NCBI RefSeq assembly: GCF_007991515.1
Contig: NZ_BJYM01000008.1
Span: 1 to 64,000, forward strand
DNA from: Oceanobacillus sojae
GTDB taxonomy: Bacteria; Bacillota; Bacilli; Bacillales; Amphibacillaceae
Direction of reading: 5' to 3'
DNA: 64,000 nucleotides
A model generated the notes under the pieces. It worked only from the letters and a program-made list of their open reading frames with translations. It did not search any database and had not been told where the DNA came from. Of the stretch, positions 17,155 to 25,871 are shown piece by piece (position 1 is the first letter of the stretch; every line of letters begins with the position of its first letter). The position numbers were made by a program, and so were the translations under genes.

Positions 17155-17572
17155 GCGTGGTTTTACGCTTATTGAAACATTATTTGCATTATCCATCTTG
17201 TCAGTCATCCTTTTACTCATTCCTAAACACCAGATAGAACAGATTGACAAATTGGAGAGCCGGCATTTTCTCGATACATTAGAAATGGACGTGCTTTATA
17301 TTCAGAATAAGAGGAGTACACAGGAAAGCGGCAAATCATATATTTTAAGGTTTTACCCTGATAACTATAGCATATTGTTTAACTATTCTACTGAAATCAG
17401 ACGGGAGTATCCACCACTGTTTTCTTTGGACACACCTTTCCCGAAGGATATTGAATTCTCCGTCGGCGGTGTTATTAAGAACCCGCAATCCATTCTAATC
17501 AGCTTTGGGGAAGAACGCTACCGGATTGTATTTCCGTTTGGGAAAGGCAGATTTTATGTTGAAGAAAGATAA
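17141..17572 (+). CDS. comGD: minor competence pseudopilin ComGD
   Basis: A 143-aa minor pseudopilin with the prepilin cleavage motif Glu-Arg-Gly / Phe-Thr-Leu-Ile-Glu at residues 5-12 and a hydrophobic helix. The rest is a globular domain without a recognised motif. It overlaps comGC by 14 nt, so translation is coupled. Called from the motif, size and operon order. Confidence 0.88.
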   Translation: MLQTERGFTLIETLFALSILSVILLLIPKHQIEQIDKLESRHFLDTLEMDVLYIQNKRSTQESGKSYILRFYPDNYSILFNYSTEIRREYPPLFSLDTPFPKDIEFSVGGVIKNPQSILISFGEERYRIVFPFGKGRFYVEER

Positions 17573-17894
17573 AGGATTTACATTATTTGAAACCTTGATA
17601 GCATCATTACTTTTATTTTCTATGCTCACTATTCTATTGCCGCTGCTCTCCTTACTCGCTAAAGAACAGTACAATAATATAGAAAGGTTAAAAATTACAA
17701 GTAAATTACATGATGAATTGCAAGGAGCCCTGGTTGGAATGGGAACTTATCCGGGTAAATATACAATCATTCCTTACCGTACACCTGCAGAGTTCTCTTT
17801 TGCGTTGGAGGGGGAATACTTGAAAGGATGTGCAGAATGGACTAATGCAAAACAACAGACAGAGGAAAAATGCCTTTATGCAATTTTGGAGTAG
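17556..17894 (+). CDS. comGE: minor competence pseudopilin ComGE
   Basis: A 112-aa protein with the prepilin-type start Lys-Asp-Lys-Gly / Phe-Thr-Leu-Phe-Glu and a hydrophobic helix. The ATG at 17556 is chosen over upstream in-frame codons inside comGD because it places the leader correctly. It overlaps comGD by 17 nt. Assignment is by position in the operon and the leader motif. Confidence 0.82.
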   Translation: MLKKDKGFTLFETLIASLLLFSMLTILLPLLSLLAKEQYNNIERLKITSKLHDELQGALVGMGTYPGKYTIIPYRTPAEFSFALEGEYLKGCAEWTNAKQQTEEKCLYAILE

Positions 17895-18312
17895 CGCCCA
17901 TGGCTTCACTCTTATTTCGATGTTAATTGCAATGACTATCTTAGTATTAACACTTCCTTTTGTATACTATGCTTTATCTACACTTCAAATAAAGCAAACC
18001 TATACAGAGTCCTTATCGATACAGCAGTTGTTTACGCAATTACGCAATGATATTATCTCTTCTACCTCCGCTCATATAGCTGACAATCAATTGTATATCC
18101 GGTTTATTGATCAAAGTGATAACATCGAGAAAACAGCCCGTTTCAGCCAGTATAACAACTCCATTCGCAGACAGATAAACGGGCAAGGTCATGAAATATA
18201 TCTTCACCAGGTTTCTAATGTTGTTTTTGAAGAACAATCAAACGCTATTTTTTTAACAATTACTATGGAATCAGGGGAATTTTATGAAAAGATACTATAC
18301 ACTTATCCATAA
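17878..18312 (+). CDS. comGF: minor competence pseudopilin ComGF
   Basis: A 144-aa protein with a prepilin-like leader (Ser-Ala-His-Gly / Phe-Thr-Leu-Ile-Ser, lacking the usual Glu at +5) and a hydrophobic helix. The ATG at 17878 follows AGAGGAAA and gives a normal short leader; an upstream in-frame GTG at 17830 would add 16 residues. It overlaps comGE by 17 nt. In B. subtilis ComGF also lacks a perfect leader motif. Confidence 0.82.
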   Translation: MQFWSSAHGFTLISMLIAMTILVLTLPFVYYALSTLQIKQTYTESLSIQQLFTQLRNDIISSTSAHIADNQLYIRFIDQSDNIEKTARFSQYNNSIRRQINGQGHEIYLHQVSNVVFEEQSNAIFLTITMESGEFYEKILYTYP

Positions 18313-18652
18313 TCAGCAAGGATTTTTATTATTCCATGCCGTCTGGGTTATTCTTATTGTATTTCTTTGTTTACATTTTCTTCTTTACCAATATCAGACA
18401 GCAAAAGTAGTAGCTGACAATCAGTTATCTGATATAGAAGTGGAGACACTTTTTCAAATGGCTTACAAAAAAGTCAGTGGGGAAATAGATATACAGGAGA
18501 TTTCTTTACCATATGAAACGAGTTATAAATTCCCGCATGGAGAAGTTAAAGTAACTTTTCAGGCTGAAACGAATGAAAGTATATATATCATCTATGCAAT
18601 AAAACAAACTGGAAGCGAGCATATTTATCAATTTGCCCAATATGCTCCTTAA
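18284..18652 (+). CDS. comGG: competence pseudopilus protein ComGG
   Basis: A 122-aa last gene of the comG operon, with a hydrophobic N-terminal segment (Gln-Gly-Phe-Leu-Leu ... Val-Trp-Val-Ile-Leu) and a soluble domain. The classical prepilin motif is degenerate, as is usual in ComGG. It overlaps comGF by 29 nt. No clear terminator follows in the 70 nt before the next promoter. Confidence 0.82.
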   Translation: MKRYYTLIHNQQGFLLFHAVWVILIVFLCLHFLLYQYQTAKVVADNQLSDIEVETLFQMAYKKVSGEIDIQEISLPYETSYKFPHGEVKVTFQAETNESIYIIYAIKQTGSEHIYQFAQYAP

Positions 18653-18723
18653 CAGTAATTGAGAGGATTTATCATTACTTTTAAATAAAATACCTTATAC
18701 AGAGGCAAACTATATAAGAATCG

Positions 18724-18752
18724 TTTACAATCCTATCCGGCTCGTATATAAT
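18724..18752 (+). promoter_or_regulatory. sigma-A promoter for yqgY
   Basis: TTTACA (18724-18729), a 17-nt spacer and TATAAT (18747-18752) lie 37 nt before the yqgY start. Confidence 0.8.
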
Positions 18753-18789
18753 AACTATGAGAACGTTACCTATAAAGGAGGGGGAAGAC

Positions 18790-19032
18790 ATGGACCGCAT
18801 GTTTCGTGTTCTTGCCTTTTGGACAGGTATTTTTACAGTTATGTTTTATGTAGGTGACATGCTGAATACTGCACTATTATTCCTTGTTCAAACGGCGTTT
18901 TTCCTTACACTGAGTTATTTAAAGCTGTCTGAACGTATGTACATGTACTTATTTGGTGCATATTGTACGGTATTTATTGTTGGATATACTTGGTATTCTG
19001 AGTTTATCCTTGTACCTGGATTTGGACATTAA
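18790..19032 (+). CDS. yqgY: YqgY family membrane protein (DUF2626)
   Basis: An 80-aa protein with three hydrophobic segments. The start Met-Asp-Arg-Met-Phe-Arg-Val-Leu-Ala-Phe-Trp-Thr-Gly and the block Leu-Ser-Glu-Arg-Met-Tyr are typical of the DUF2626/YqgY family. The ATG at 18790 follows AAAGGAGGGGG; an in-frame ATG at 18757 lies upstream of that site. Function unknown. A conserved neighbour of yqgX in Bacillus. Confidence 0.82.
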   Translation: MDRMFRVLAFWTGIFTVMFYVGDMLNTALLFLVQTAFFLTLSYLKLSERMYMYLFGAYCTVFIVGYTWYSEFILVPGFGH

Positions 19033-19086
19033 AAACAGCGAAAAAGACCTTCTGTATTTTATGCAGATGGTCTTTTTCGCTGTTTT
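19032..19086. terminator. bidirectional terminator between yqgY and yqgX
   Basis: An 18-bp stem (AAAACAGCGAAAAAGACC and its complement), strengthened by an inner CTG/CAG pairing, separates two convergent genes. Confidence 0.88.
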
Positions 19087-19112
19087 ATCTATTTCGAACC
19101 AATTATGATTTT

Positions 19113-19742
19113 CTAAGCTGGGAAAAAAGGATTGTTCTTCTTTTCATAGCCTATTGTTGTTGCCGGCCCGTGGCCTGGAAGAATGGTTAAATCATCCGGC
19201 AAAAGATACAACTTCTCTTTTATCGAGTTTTCCAGGGTGTTTATATTTCCGTCTACTAAATCAGTTCTGCCGATTCCCTGCTGGAATAATACATCACCAC
19301 AAACAGCAAAATTCTCGTTAGAAAAAACAAAACTGATGCTTCCAGGCGAATGGCCCGGTGTATGTAATGTTTTAATAGTGAAACCGCCGACTTCTAAGGT
19401 TCCCTCCGTCAGTTCTTTATCAGCCACTTGAGCAGTAATAGGCTGTCCCATTAATTTAGCTGACCCATTCAATCTTGGTTCACCAAGCCAGGACCACTCT
19501 GCTTTATGAAGATACACTGGTGCATTGGTATACTTTTGGACACTGTTCAAACCGCCAATATGATCGAAATGAGCATGAGTCAGTAAGATTGCTTTCACAT
19601 TCAGCTTATTCTTTTCAAAAGCTTCAATTATTTTCTCCGGTTCTCCACCAGGATCAATAATTAAAGCATCTTTTTCTTCTTTTTTGTAAACGATATAGCA
19701 ATTTGCCTGGACTAAACCTACCGGCATTGCGATAATTTCCAT
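19113..19742 (-). CDS. yqgX: MBL-fold hydrolase YqgX (glyoxalase II-like)
   Basis: A 209-aa metallo-beta-lactamase fold enzyme. The metal motif is His56-Ala-His58-Phe-Asp60-His61, with further ligands in Thr-Pro-Gly-His-Ser-Pro-Gly and Leu-Pro-Gly-His-Gly. Such proteins act as hydroxyacylglutathione-type or bacillithiol-thioester hydrolases in methylglyoxal detoxification; the exact substrate is inferred. The ATG at 19742 is preferred over 19748 because GGAGAG ends directly against the latter. Confidence 0.85.
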   Translation of the reverse strand: MEIIAMPVGLVQANCYIVYKKEEKDALIIDPGGEPEKIIEAFEKNKLNVKAILLTHAHFDHIGGLNSVQKYTNAPVYLHKAEWSWLGEPRLNGSAKLMGQPITAQVADKELTEGTLEVGGFTIKTLHTPGHSPGSISFVFSNENFAVCGDVLFQQGIGRTDLVDGNINTLENSIKEKLYLLPDDLTILPGHGPATTIGYEKKNNPFFPA

Positions 19743-19895
19743 ATCCATCTCTCCATTCTTTTATCATGGTGTAACCGTCTGTGAAACTTCCGCCTTCAAA
19801 AAGAGAAAAATAAATCTATTTGGGCAGGAGATAACGGCCGCTAACTTCCTGAATTGTTCAGGTCAATACAATGCTGGTCGCACAAATATTCTCGC

Positions 19896-19932
19896 AAAAG
19901 CTCTTCGATGGGGGCGAGTAACCGCAGTCTCA
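19896..19932 (+). repeat. GAGTAATCGC repeat unit
   Basis: A copy of the dispersed unit (CGCAAAAGCTCTTCGATGGG, then GGCGAGTAACCGCAGTCTCA) lies in the 392-nt gap between yqgX and yqgW. The first half is identical to part of the island at 39181-39240. No gene or clear promoter was found in the rest of the gap. Confidence 0.65.
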
Positions 19933-20134
19933 GGATACGAAGACGTCAGCTTATGTTCCTTATTTATCAGTAGGAGAAGAGTGAAAACTCACACTGAAAG
20001 AAGTTTCGCTTTATAATAACTCGACAAACACTTGGAAATACTATAAAATATAAATAGTTTAACGATAATTACATAGTATAAAATACTGGCTTTTTACACA
20101 AGTATAGTTACGCTGAAAAGGAGGAAAATTTCGG

Positions 20135-20308
20135 ATGGGTCATATTGTTTTAGGAATTTTATTTTTACTAGTTGCACTATTAGCAGTCGTATCCGTGATT
20201 CGTCAGTTAAAATTTAAAAATATACTGGCGCTGTTATTCTCTGCTCTAACTGCCGTTGTTTTTGGGTTCTTCTCCATTGCAACCATTATTTCAGAAATCG
20301 TAGGTTAA
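20135..20308 (+). CDS. yqgW: YqgW family small membrane protein (DUF2759)
   Basis: A 57-aa protein with two hydrophobic segments (about 4-22 and 29-54) joined by a basic turn (Arg-Gln-Leu-Lys-Phe-Lys-Asn). The ATG follows AAAAGGAGG at 20117-20125 and a strong terminator comes after. Size, topology and position match the DUF2759/YqgW family. Function unknown. Confidence 0.78.
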   Translation: MGHIVLGILFLLVALLAVVSVIRQLKFKNILALLFSALTAVVFGFFSIATIISEIVG

Positions 20309-20311
20309 GAC

Positions 20312-20356
20312 AAAAAGATTCTTTCTATTTTCAGTAAATATAGAAAGAATCTTTTT
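20312..20356. terminator. bidirectional terminator after yqgW
   Basis: A perfect 17-bp stem with A5 and T6 ends lies between yqgW and the convergent yqhG. Confidence 0.88.
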
Positions 20357-20393
20357 TAATTTTCTCTTTCGACTAGAATGGTATGCACTTATC

Positions 20394-21179
20394 TTAGTCC
20401 ATCATTGCTTTCGTTAAATAAAAAATCCCTCCATTAATAACTTGAAAAATAACTTTTGGTTTAAATCGCTTTTCCAGTGCCTCTAATTCTTCTAAATACT
20501 TTGGATGATCAAGTTCGTTCTCGTAGAAATGCTTTAATGTCGCTTTATCTGTTTCCAGTTGTTTTATAGACTCAGCAGCCCAGGAATTATCCTGGTTTTG
20601 TACGTGCTGCAGCAGGAGATTCTGAATACGGATAAAGCCGCTTTTGGGATTTATCATTGGAGACAGCGTATAGCAATAATCTGATATTGATCTTTCAAGC
20701 GCTATTTCCTCCAGAGAATCCATCATATTTAAAGCCATATGACCATGAAGCAGCTGCAGACCGACAGAAAACACCTCATCCTTGTGACGGGCCCCCTGAT
20801 AGCTGATTTTTATATTAATCACAAGCCAAGGATATAGCGGTGTGTTTTCTGATACCTGAATCTTTTCGAATAATCTTGTATAGCGTTCCTTTTCTATTAG
20901 TTTATTCATAATTTGATGAAGTCTGGGACTGCCAAAGTGAATCCATTCCCCAGGCTCATTTGATTTTTCTTTGTCTGTAATCAGACGAAGCTTTTGAGGT
21001 TCTCCTTCCCGTCCCATTTTTTTTATATAATGCCAGTAGAAGGGACGGTTCATTAATTCTCTGTCCATCTCTTCGTTCAGCTGGATGTGGATTTGCCCCT
21101 CATTCTTAGAAAGTATGGTACACTGCTTTGTTTCAAAGTAATTGACGAGAAAATCTGATAAATCAATTTGCTGTTCCAT
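20394..21179 (-). CDS. yqhG: YqhG family protein
   Basis: A 261-aa soluble protein. It starts Met-Glu-Gln-Gln-Ile-Asp-Leu-Ser-Asp-Phe-Leu and has Pro-Phe-Tyr-Trp-His-Tyr-Ile-Lys-Lys-Met-Gly early on, as in YqhG proteins. The ATG at 21179 follows GAGGAG; further upstream in-frame codons overlap yqhH. It overlaps the helicase gene by 17 nt, so the two are expressed together and probably act together. No catalytic motif was seen; function unknown. Confidence 0.8.
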   Translation of the reverse strand: MEQQIDLSDFLVNYFETKQCTILSKNEGQIHIQLNEEMDRELMNRPFYWHYIKKMGREGEPQKLRLITDKEKSNEPGEWIHFGSPRLHQIMNKLIEKERYTRLFEKIQVSENTPLYPWLVINIKISYQGARHKDEVFSVGLQLLHGHMALNMMDSLEEIALERSISDYCYTLSPMINPKSGFIRIQNLLLQHVQNQDNSWAAESIKQLETDKATLKHFYENELDHPKYLEELEALEKRFKPKVIFQVINGGIFYLTKAMMD

Positions 21180-22830
21180 CTTTATATTGCTCCTCATTAT
21201 TCTGAATTTCGAAGTTTGCCTGCTCAATCACGGATGTAAGGTTATCGAGCTTAATACGTACCTCTCCGGCTGAAGTGGATTCCTGATAGATGGATTCTAT
21301 TTCCTTTTCCATACTATCTACTTTTAACTCTGCTAAAATGGCATCTAAATTACCAATAACATTCTCAAACAAATGAATTTTTTCGTAAAGCATGGACAGG
21401 ATATGCTCTTCAATGGTCTGTTTCGTAACAATATTATAAATATGCACATCCGATTCTTGGCCAAAACGGTGAATACGGCCAATCCGCTGCTCCAGCCGCA
21501 TCGGATTCCAGGGTAAATCATAGTTAATCAAATGATGGCAAAATTGCAGGTTAATTCCTTCACCGCCAGCTTCTGTAGCAATAAGAACCTGCGCATGGTC
21601 TTTAAATAATTGCTTCATCCAATCTTTTTTTCCTCTTTTAAAGCCTCCACGGAAAGGAACGGATGAGATACCATGCTGCTGGAGATACCATTGCAGATAA
21701 TATTGAGTAGCACGATATTCTGTAAAAACAATAACTTTTTCACCATTCAGTGATTTAATCTGTTCAACCAGCTTCTCTGCTTTTGGATGCTGATCGAGCT
21801 GTTCAATATTTTCTATCACATCTTGAATAGCTGTATGATTTTCATGAGCTCCTAATTTCATCAGGGAAGTAAAACAAGCTTCTCTCGAGGAACAGAATTC
21901 ACGTAAGTAAGTGATTTTAGCAAATGATGCCATTCCAAAGGACAATTCCATAAGTTGTTGATAAACCTTCTCATAGTTCTCTGGAAGAGACGTCCAAATA
22001 GTGTGTATTTTTCTCTTTGAATTATTTAAGGTTGTATCTTTTCTTGTATTACGTACCATCACCTGCTGAACAAGTTTCTTCAGATAAGGATCCTGTTCCA
22101 TTTTTTTTCGGTCTTTCCCGTATTTCTCAGTGAAGGTTTTATAATTTCCTAAATGTCCCGGCTTTAAGAGACTGACAAGGTTAAATAATTCTAATAGTTT
22201 ATTCTGCACTGGAGTGGCAGTTAATAAGAGACAATATTTTTTCTTTAATTCATGTACAAATTGATAGTTTTTCGTCTGTTCATTTTTTAATTTATGCGCT
22301 TCGTCTACCAGAATAAAATCATAATCCAGGTTTAAGATAGCTTCCCGATGAGGGGACCGCTTTGCTGAATCAATAGAGGATATGACAATTGGATTGTCCT
22401 CCCAGCTGTAATTTTTCCGGTAGGCAATGGCCGGAATTAGAAATTTATCGTTTAATTCTTTTTCCCATTGATTAACGAGAGAAGCAGGAACAAGAATTAA
22501 TGCTTTTTTTACTAGACCTCTCACCATATACTCTTTTAGAATCAGACCTGCTTCAATGGTTTTTCCGAGTCCTACTTCGTCTGCTAAAATAGCACGCCCA
22601 TGCATGGATTCCAGAACCTGCTCAGCTGTTTGCAGCTGGTGATCCAGAATATCCAGATGAGGTAAATATTCCAGTGCTTGTAACCCTTTGAATGACGGTC
22701 TTTTCGTTACATTTACAGCCTGGTACGCCATACGAAAAAGCTCCCAATTTGTTAAATCGTTTTCATCACGAAAAGCTGATTCTAAGTCATTTATAAATTG
22801 ATTATCTTGCCGAATTTGAATAGAATCCAT
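21163..22830 (-). CDS. yqhH: SNF2-family DEAD/DEAH helicase-like ATPase YqhH
   Basis: A 555-aa superfamily 2 ATPase of the SNF2/RapA type. Walker A is Asp-Glu-Val-Gly-Leu-Gly-Lys90-Thr; motif II Asp-Glu-Ala-His is at 176-179. Motif III is Leu-Leu-Leu-Thr-Ala-Thr-Pro-Val-Gln-Asn, and the C-terminal domain has Gln-Arg-Ile-Gly-Arg-Ile-His-Arg-Phe-Gly-Gln. It probably translocates on double-stranded DNA and remodels protein-DNA complexes. The partner may be the co-encoded YqhG. The start ATG at 22830 follows GAGGGAGTG. Confidence 0.9.
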   Translation of the reverse strand: MDSIQIRQDNQFINDLESAFRDENDLTNWELFRMAYQAVNVTKRPSFKGLQALEYLPHLDILDHQLQTAEQVLESMHGRAILADEVGLGKTIEAGLILKEYMVRGLVKKALILVPASLVNQWEKELNDKFLIPAIAYRKNYSWEDNPIVISSIDSAKRSPHREAILNLDYDFILVDEAHKLKNEQTKNYQFVHELKKKYCLLLTATPVQNKLLELFNLVSLLKPGHLGNYKTFTEKYGKDRKKMEQDPYLKKLVQQVMVRNTRKDTTLNNSKRKIHTIWTSLPENYEKVYQQLMELSFGMASFAKITYLREFCSSREACFTSLMKLGAHENHTAIQDVIENIEQLDQHPKAEKLVEQIKSLNGEKVIVFTEYRATQYYLQWYLQQHGISSVPFRGGFKRGKKDWMKQLFKDHAQVLIATEAGGEGINLQFCHHLINYDLPWNPMRLEQRIGRIHRFGQESDVHIYNIVTKQTIEEHILSMLYEKIHLFENVIGNLDAILAELKVDSMEKEIESIYQESTSAGEVRIKLDNLTSVIEQANFEIQNNEEQYKDGTAN

Positions 22831-22965
22831 ATATTTGATTCACTCCCTCTCAATAAAATATGGTTTTTTCAATTACTTTTTCGAAGAGATATGATATACT
22901 TTGGTCAAATAGATTTTCCTGCTAACATATACATAGTATAACCAACATCAATATATTAAATCAGC

Positions 22966-23290
22966 GGATGAACACAAGGGGAGAGCTTACAATTAATGTA
23001 ACGCCGAAGGAGCAAGTTAAGAGCGAATCTCTCAGGCAAAAAGACTCTTGTAGGACGCAACTCTGGAGAGTGTTTATAAGTAACAGGGAGAGATGTTTTT
23101 TCTCTAAAAGCTTATCAGCCACCCACGAAGCAAGTATTCACATTTTACCAGTCTGTAAAAGCATTTTGTTATCCTGTGCCAATAAGCATGGTTGAGGAGA
23201 GTAAGGTGGTGCTGACAGTCTAATTCATTCATTGCAAAAATGAATTTTATGTTAAGTGTGAATATGCAACTTTCTGGTTTGAGGACAGAG
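22966..23290 (+). promoter_or_regulatory. tandem glycine riboswitch
   Basis: Aptamer 1 (about 22978-23070) carries the conserved blocks ACGCCGAAGGAGCAA, AATCTCTCAGGCAAAAAGAC and GGACGCAACTCTGGAGAG. Aptamer 2 (about 23080-23290) has CCACCCACGAAGCAAG, GCAACTTTCTGG and GGACAGAG. Its side stem TATTCACA (23135-23142) with TGTGAATA (23257-23264) encloses a 114-nt insertion where B. subtilis has a short loop. The riboswitch precedes gcvT and a terminator, so glycine should turn expression on by preventing termination, as in B. subtilis. A 75-codon open frame at 22968-23195 overlaps it and is not considered a gene. Confidence 0.93.
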
Positions 23291-23318
23291 ACTTCTTTTA
23301 GGAGGAGTCTCTATTTTT
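23287..23318 (+). terminator. riboswitch-controlled terminator before gcvT
   Basis: AGAGACT (23287-23293) pairs with AGTCTCT (23306-23312), with further inner pairing, and is followed by ATTTTTA. The left arm overlaps the 3' end of the second aptamer, as expected for the expression platform. Confidence 0.8.
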
Positions 23319-23382
23319 ATGCAAAAATGTATTTTTTTATTTCATCAGCACTTTAACCAATCTTAAAAAAGGAGAGAATTAG

Positions 23383-24486
23383 ATGAGTGAATTAAAGCGT
23401 ACTCCAATCTTCCCGGCTTATGAGAAAGTTGCCAAGACGATTGATTTCGGGGGATGGGATCTCCCGGTTCAATTTTCAAGTATAAAAGAGGAGCATGAAG
23501 CTGTCCGGACAAAAGCCGGTCTGTTTGATGTATCCCATATGGGAGAAATTTTAGTAAGCGGCCCGGAAAGTGCTCACTTTTTACAGGCTGCGCTGTCAAA
23601 CGATATTACAAAGCTTGTCCCAAATAAAGCGCAATATACGATTATGTGCTATGAGGATGGTGGGACGGTAGATGATTTAATTGTTTATATGCTTGATGAA
23701 AATGAATACCTGCTTGTTGTGAATGCCGCCAATACAGAGAAAGATTTTGAGTGGTTACTGAAACAAAATAATTCTAACCCTGATGTTACTTTGGATAATA
23801 TTTCGGAAAATTATGCACAATTAGCTTTGCAGGGACCAAAAGCAGAGCAAGTTTTACAGAAGGTTGTAAAAGAACCGCTGAGCGACATATCCTTTTTCCG
23901 ATTTAAAAAAGGTGTTGCTATTGAAGGGATAGCTGGAGAAGCTTTAATCTCCAGAACGGGCTATACAGGCGAGGATGGCTTTGAAATATATCTTGATTCA
24001 CGAAATGGAAAAGATCTGTGGAAACTCCTCCTTGAAATAGGAAAAGAGGAAGGAATCAAACCCATCGGATTAGGGGCACGGGACACGTTGCGATTTGAAG
24101 CAGGCCTTGCTTTATATGGTCAGGAGCTGTCAGCTGATATTTCGCCGTTGGAAGCGGGATTAGGATTTGCTGTTAAGCTGAACAAAGAGGCTGATTTCAC
24201 TGGTAAAGAAGCTCTGAAAAAACAAGCAGAGGCGGGTTTGGAGAGAAAGCTTATGGGAATCGAAATGGTTGATAAAGGTATTCCGCGACATGGCTATTCT
24301 GTATATCAGGACGATACAGAAATTGGTTTTGTTACATCAGGTACACAATCACCGACCTTAAATAAAAATCTCGGCTTAGCATTGATCAAAACTGAATTTG
24401 CGGAAATTGGGACGGGGCTGGAGGTTCAGGTGAGGAAGCGCCGTTTAAAAGCAAAGGTGGTCAAAACACCATTTTACCGTAGATAA
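23383..24486 (+). CDS. gcvT: aminomethyltransferase, glycine cleavage T protein
   Basis: The tetrahydrofolate-dependent T protein of the glycine cleavage complex. It takes the aminomethyl group from lipoylated H protein and releases ammonia and 5,10-methylene-THF. The 367-aa protein has [10 protein letters not shown] near residues 45-55, the folate-site region Arg-Thr-Gly-Tyr-Thr-Gly-Glu-Asp-Gly, and Gly-Leu-Gly-Ala-Arg-Asp-Thr-Leu-Arg. The ATG at 23383 follows AAAGGAGAG. First gene of gcvT-gcvPA-gcvPB under the glycine riboswitch. Confidence 0.95.
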   Translation: MSELKRTPIFPAYEKVAKTIDFGGWDLPVQFSSIKEEHEAVRTKAGLFDVSHMGEILVSGPESAHFLQAALSNDITKLVPNKAQYTIMCYEDGGTVDDLIVYMLDENEYLLVVNAANTEKDFEWLLKQNNSNPDVTLDNISENYAQLALQGPKAEQVLQKVVKEPLSDISFFRFKKGVAIEGIAGEALISRTGYTGEDGFEIYLDSRNGKDLWKLLLEIGKEEGIKPIGLGARDTLRFEAGLALYGQELSADISPLEAGLGFAVKLNKEADFTGKEALKKQAEAGLERKLMGIEMVDKGIPRHGYSVYQDDTEIGFVTSGTQSPTLNKNLGLALIKTEFAEIGTGLEVQVRKRRLKAKVVKTPFYRR

Positions 24487-24521
24487 TCGTTTACCAGCGT
24501 AATAAATAAGGGGGAGAAAAG

Positions 24522-25871
24522 ATGGAGTTCCGTTACTTACCGATGACAAGTGAAGATAAACAAGAAATGATGAAGGCAATAGGGATAGAGGATACAGATG
24601 AGCTGTTTGCTGATATTCCAGCAGGTGTCCGTTTACAAAAAGAACTGGATTTAAAGCAGCCCATTAATGAATATGCATTAACGAAAGAACTGACAGCATT
24701 GGCAAATAAAAATATATGTACCAAGGAAGTTGTATCATTTCTTGGAGCCGGTGTATACGATCATTATATTCCGTCCATAGTCGATCATGTGATTTCTAAA
24801 TCTGAATTCTACACAGCATATACGCCTTATCAGCCAGAAATCTCTCAAGGAGAATTGCAGGCTATCTTTGAATTTCAGACAATGATATCTGAGCTGACAG
24901 GCTTACCAGTTGCGAATTCCTCTATGTATGACGGGGGAACAGCTTTAGCAGAGGCAGTTAATTTAAGTGCAGCCCAGACGAAGAGAAAGAAAGTATTGGT
25001 TTCAGATGCTGTACATCCTGAATATCAGCAGGTTATTCAAACATATGCCAAAGGACAGGAAATTGAAATTATCCCGATAAAATTAAATAACGGAAAAACA
25101 GATCTCATTCATTTAGAGGAAAAGCTTGATGATGAGATAGCAGGTGTTGTTGTTCAATATCCCAACTTTTTTGGACAGATTGAGCCGATGGATGCTATTC
25201 AAAAGCTGTTAGAAAACCAAAAGAAAACAATGCTTATTGTTTCCAGTAACCCGCTTGCTTTAGGGTACCTGACTCCTCCTGGAGAATTTGGAGCAGATAT
25301 TGTAACCGGTGATACGCAAGTGTTTGGAATTCCAGCGCAATTCGGCGGACCGCATTGCGGCTACTTTGCAACAACAAAGAAATTAATGCGAAAAGTTCCC
25401 GGGCGTTTAGTAGGCCAGACAAATGATGAAAATGATGTAAGAGGCTATGTGTTGACACTGCAGGCACGTGAGCAGCATATCCGCCGTGATAAAGCGACAT
25501 CAAATATATGCTCCAATCAAGCACTGAATGCTTTAGCGAGTTCTGTTGCAATGAGTTCTATCGGTAAGCACGGTATACGGAAAATGGCTGAAATGAATAT
25601 GCAGAAGGCCCGTTATGCGAAAAAGAAATTTATAAAAAACGGTATACCAGTTGTTTATGAAGGTTCTTTCTTCAATGAATTTGTTATTCAGCTGGACCAG
25701 GATATTACAAAAGTGAATGCTGCTTTGCTTGAAAAAGGTATTCTTGGCGGCTTCGACTTAGGGAAGATTGACCCGGTATATCAAGGTCTGATGCTCGTGG
25801 CTGTGACAGAAATTCGTACAAAACAAGAAATTGATCAACTTGTGAAAGAATTGGGGGATATGCATGTCTGA
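24522..25871 (+). CDS. gcvPA: glycine dehydrogenase (decarboxylating) subunit 1
   Basis: The N-terminal half of the P protein, which decarboxylates glycine and passes the aminomethyl group to the H protein. It lacks the PLP lysine and works as a heterotetramer with GcvPB. The 449-aa product has the family blocks [12 protein letters not shown] and Tyr-Thr-Pro-Tyr-Gln-Pro-Glu. The ATG follows AAGGGGGAG, and the 3' end overlaps gcvPB by 8 nt. Confidence 0.95.
   Translation: MEFRYLPMTSEDKQEMMKAIGIEDTDELFADIPAGVRLQKELDLKQPINEYALTKELTALANKNICTKEVVSFLGAGVYDHYIPSIVDHVISKSEFYTAYTPYQPEISQGELQAIFEFQTMISELTGLPVANSSMYDGGTALAEAVNLSAAQTKRKKVLVSDAVHPEYQQVIQTYAKGQEIEIIPIKLNNGKTDLIHLEEKLDDEIAGVVVQYPNFFGQIEPMDAIQKLLENQKKTMLIVSSNPLALGYLTPPGEFGADIVTGDTQVFGIPAQFGGPHCGYFATTKKLMRKVPGRLVGQTNDENDVRGYVLTLQAREQHIRRDKATSNICSNQALNALASSVAMSSIGKHGIRKMAEMNMQKARYAKKKFIKNGIPVVYEGSFFNEFVIQLDQDITKVNAALLEKGILGGFDLGKIDPVYQGLMLVAVTEIRTKQEIDQLVKELGDMHV

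Noticed and set aside
22968..23195. 75-codon open frame before gcvT
   Set aside because: It overlaps both aptamers of the glycine riboswitch and lacks a ribosome site.
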